Assembly: GCA_001304365.1 (NCBI GenBank) | Contig: LJNA01000062.1 | Location: forward strand, 1-8,569 | From: Syntrophobacter sp. DG_60 | GTDB taxonomy: Bacteria > Desulfobacterota > Desulfofervidia > Desulfofervidales > DG-60 | Direction of reading: 5' to 3' | DNA length: 8,569 bases | Shown: positions 7,243 through 8,569 of the stretch, piece by piece | Layout of the letters: every line of letters begins with the position of its first letter | How positions within the stretch are numbered: position 1 is the stretch's first letter | Made by a program: the position numbers and the translations under genes | The notes under the pieces: generated by a model | What the model was told of the DNA's origin: nothing | The model's database searches: none | The model's input: only the letters and a program-made list of their open reading frames with translations

Positions 7243-8484
7243 AATTCTCCTAAATCTCTCTTAATTTCCCAATAAATTGGGTGATCGCCTTCTAAGGGGG
7301 CAATTTCCTCTCCCTGGGATATGCTATAAGCAACGGCCAATGCCTCTTTAATGGATTCTCTTTGCTCTCCATAGCGTTCTAAGACCTTATCTACCGCCAC
7401 CTTTGCCAGATGAATAGGCAGGGGATCCATTCTGCTCTCTTTTTCATAGGTAGCGACAAACTCTTCTTTCCATTGGAGACGATGGGAGAGGGCATAAGGA
7501 GCTACTGTCTTTATATGTTCAATATTTACCTGCTTTTCTCCCAAGAGCCAAGCAAGGGCTTGGGCATAGACTTTCATAGAGACGGGGAAACGGTTGGAAA
7601 TACAATTTTTTATACTATGACAAAGGTAACCTGTAAAATGGCATCCCTCTTCACATTTCTCATTAGCCCTCTTTTGCCCATATTTATAACAGAAGGAGAG
7701 TTCTGAAATAAGTGTCCGAAGGTAGGCATTGGCATCTAAATCCAGCTCTAAACCCACCATTTGACGCTGGATAGCCCTTCTTTCTTCCTTAGAAATAGGC
7801 TTTAACCCCATTTTCTTTAAATATTTACCAAATTTTTCATAGACCTTTTCAACTCTTTCCATCTTAGTCTTATAAGGAAGCTTACTACTAAGCAATTTGT
7901 TTAATTCCTTCTCACACTTCTCATGTCTTAGAAGTTCATCCTTCTTGTAGAAGGAGCCAATAAGATAAGAAATATTAGCACCAGGATGCTTTGATTCCAC
8001 CATCACATCAAATCTATCAAGCATTGGTGGAATGATGGTAAATGTGCCTAGGTCCTGGTAATTTGCGGTAGCAAAAAGGCAATATTCATAATTGGTAAAC
8101 ATCTCGTTTAAATATTCCCAATTGCCCCTGTCTACACCATCTAATATGATACTTTGTTTGGTCTCTGGTAGCCTATTTATCTCATCTACAATCTTTACTG
8201 GAAGTTGGACAAAGTTTGACCAAACCACAGACTCAACGCCCTTATTCAGGAGGCCAAGATTGGGGCGACCTACTATCTTCTCCTCTGTCTGCTCTGGATG
8301 ACCCAGACGTGGTCTTACCTAAACCAGGCTCTCCAACAATGAGTTGTTTCCCCTGAAGGGTTGCGGTAAGTAAGCTAAATAACAGGGTAGCATTGTATTT
8401 TTCCCCACTTATCTCTAAATCAGGGCGGTAAAAATAAAGATGATCACTGATAAAATCATAGATGTTTTTTAAACCATTTTTCAT
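7239..8484 (-). pseudogene. MoxR-type AAA+ ATPase gene, split by an out-of-frame deletion
   Basis: The first segment starts at ATG 8484 behind AAGGTG (8490-8495, spacing 5) and reaches Walker A GEPGLGKT (residues 51-58), then runs out of frame after KTTS and stops at 8242. The correct continuation is readable in the next frame from base 8303: GHPEQTEEKIVGRPNLG, then VVWSNF, Walker B VDEINRLP, sensor 1 ATANYQDLGTF, and the arginine-finger region PPMLDRFDV, ending at TGA 7239-7241. A lid with SNRFP (sensor 2 region) and a Cys cluster follows. Only about 41 residues separate the Walker motifs, against about 55 in typical MoxR proteins, so roughly 15-20 codons appear lost around 8302-8308, not a multiple of three bases. 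MoxR ATPases form hexamers that remodel proteins or complexes with a VWA partner, here encoded two genes downstream. A downstream ATG at 8228 would give only a fragment without Walker A. Recent inactivation or an assembly error are both possible. Confidence 0.85.
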
Positions 8485-8489
8485 CTCTT

Positions 8490-8495
8490 CACCTT
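8490..8495 (-). promoter_or_regulatory. Shine-Dalgarno site fixing the ATPase start
   Basis: AAGGTG on the minus strand, five bases before the ATG at 8484. It supports this start, and with it the reading that the Walker A segment is the true N-terminus of the ATPase. A TTGACA at 8514-8519 lies upstream, but the only hexamer at 17-bp spacing (TAAGGT) overlaps this site, so that pair is not credible as a promoter. Confidence 0.55.
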
Positions 8496-8537
8496 AAACC
8501 CTTTTGCCTAACTTGTCAAAGAGCCCTCTCTAACTTG

Positions 8538-8543
8538 ATTATA
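8538..8543 (-). promoter_or_regulatory. Possible -10 hexamer for the ATPase-VWA operon
   Basis: A perfect TATAAT on the minus strand (plus ATTATA, 8538-8543), about 55 bases upstream of the ATPase start and touching the edge of repeat copy C. No good -35 hexamer lies 16-18 bp upstream, because that position falls inside the repeat (TGCGGC). In AT-rich DNA such a hexamer arises by chance, so this is only a candidate. Confidence 0.25.
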
Positions 8544-8569
8544 TAGGAATTTCCTTTTTGGCCGCAGAT
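8543..8569. repeat. Dispersed CGCAGAT-type repeat, copy C (cut by window end)
   Basis: ATAGGAATTTC followed by TTTTTGGCCGCAGAT, aligning with 343-368 of copy A with a single-base length difference and a few substitutions, in the same orientation. The last bases GCCGCAGAT equal the ideal terminal repeat of copy B. The rest of the element lies beyond the window. Confidence 0.65.

Noticed and set aside
7239..8228. The 329-residue frame from ATG 8228 as a complete, independent ATPase gene.
   Set aside because: It lacks Walker A and the N-terminal strand. In-frame family sequence (GHPEQTEEKIVGRP) continues upstream of that ATG, so it is the 3' part of a broken longer gene.
8491..8519. TTGACA (8514-8519) with TAAGGT 17 bp downstream on the minus strand as the operon promoter.
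   Set aside because: The -10 match is only three of six and it overlaps the ribosome-binding site, which would put the transcript start at the ATG and leave no leader.

Overview
The window is AT-rich bacterial DNA. Evidence for a bacterium: a UvrA-family protein, a PAS-GGDEF-HD-GYP cyclic-di-GMP enzyme, and Shine-Dalgarno sequences before some starts. The Rossmann-like module in front of the PAS domain is, as far as I recall, typical of sensor proteins in Desulfobacterota (deltaproteobacteria) and related anaerobes. That lineage, or a neighbouring candidate phylum with low GC, is a low-confidence guess. No rRNA, tRNA, CRISPR array or transposase was seen.

Layout, left to right. (1) 1-203, plus strand: the last 66 codons of a gene resembling the PaREP1 family. 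(2) 204-455: intergenic, mostly copy A of a dispersed CGCAGAT-type repeat. (3) 456-2927, plus: a complete UvrA paralogue of 823 residues that appears to lack the insertion domain. (4) 2959-4842, minus and convergent with uvrA: a Rossmann-PAS-GGDEF-HD-GYP signalling protein. (5) 4843-4999: intergenic, almost entirely copy B of the repeat, with a 21-bp palindrome nested in it. (6) 5000-8484, minus: a tightly coupled operon, transcribed in the order MoxR-type AAA+ ATPase, beta-helix (GXGXG) protein, VWA-domain protein, with 4-bp overlaps at both junctions. (7) 8485-8569: the operon's leader, and copy C of the repeat cut by the window end. No gene-free stretch exceeds 300 bases.

The most interesting region is the three-gene operon. 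MoxR AAA+ ATPases paired with a VWA protein are a known remodelling or metal-insertion theme (RavA-ViaA, NorQ-NorD, CbbQ-CbbO). A middle partner built on a GXGXG beta-helix like those of FwdC or the GltB C-terminus does not match any of these pairs that I know. The ATPase gene is broken: an apparent out-of-frame deletion just after the Walker A motif splits it. The two downstream genes stay fully open, so the system is either freshly damaged here or affected by an assembly error.

The uvrA paralogue and the signalling gene look intact and unrelated to the operon. The dispersed repeat family separates the transcription units.
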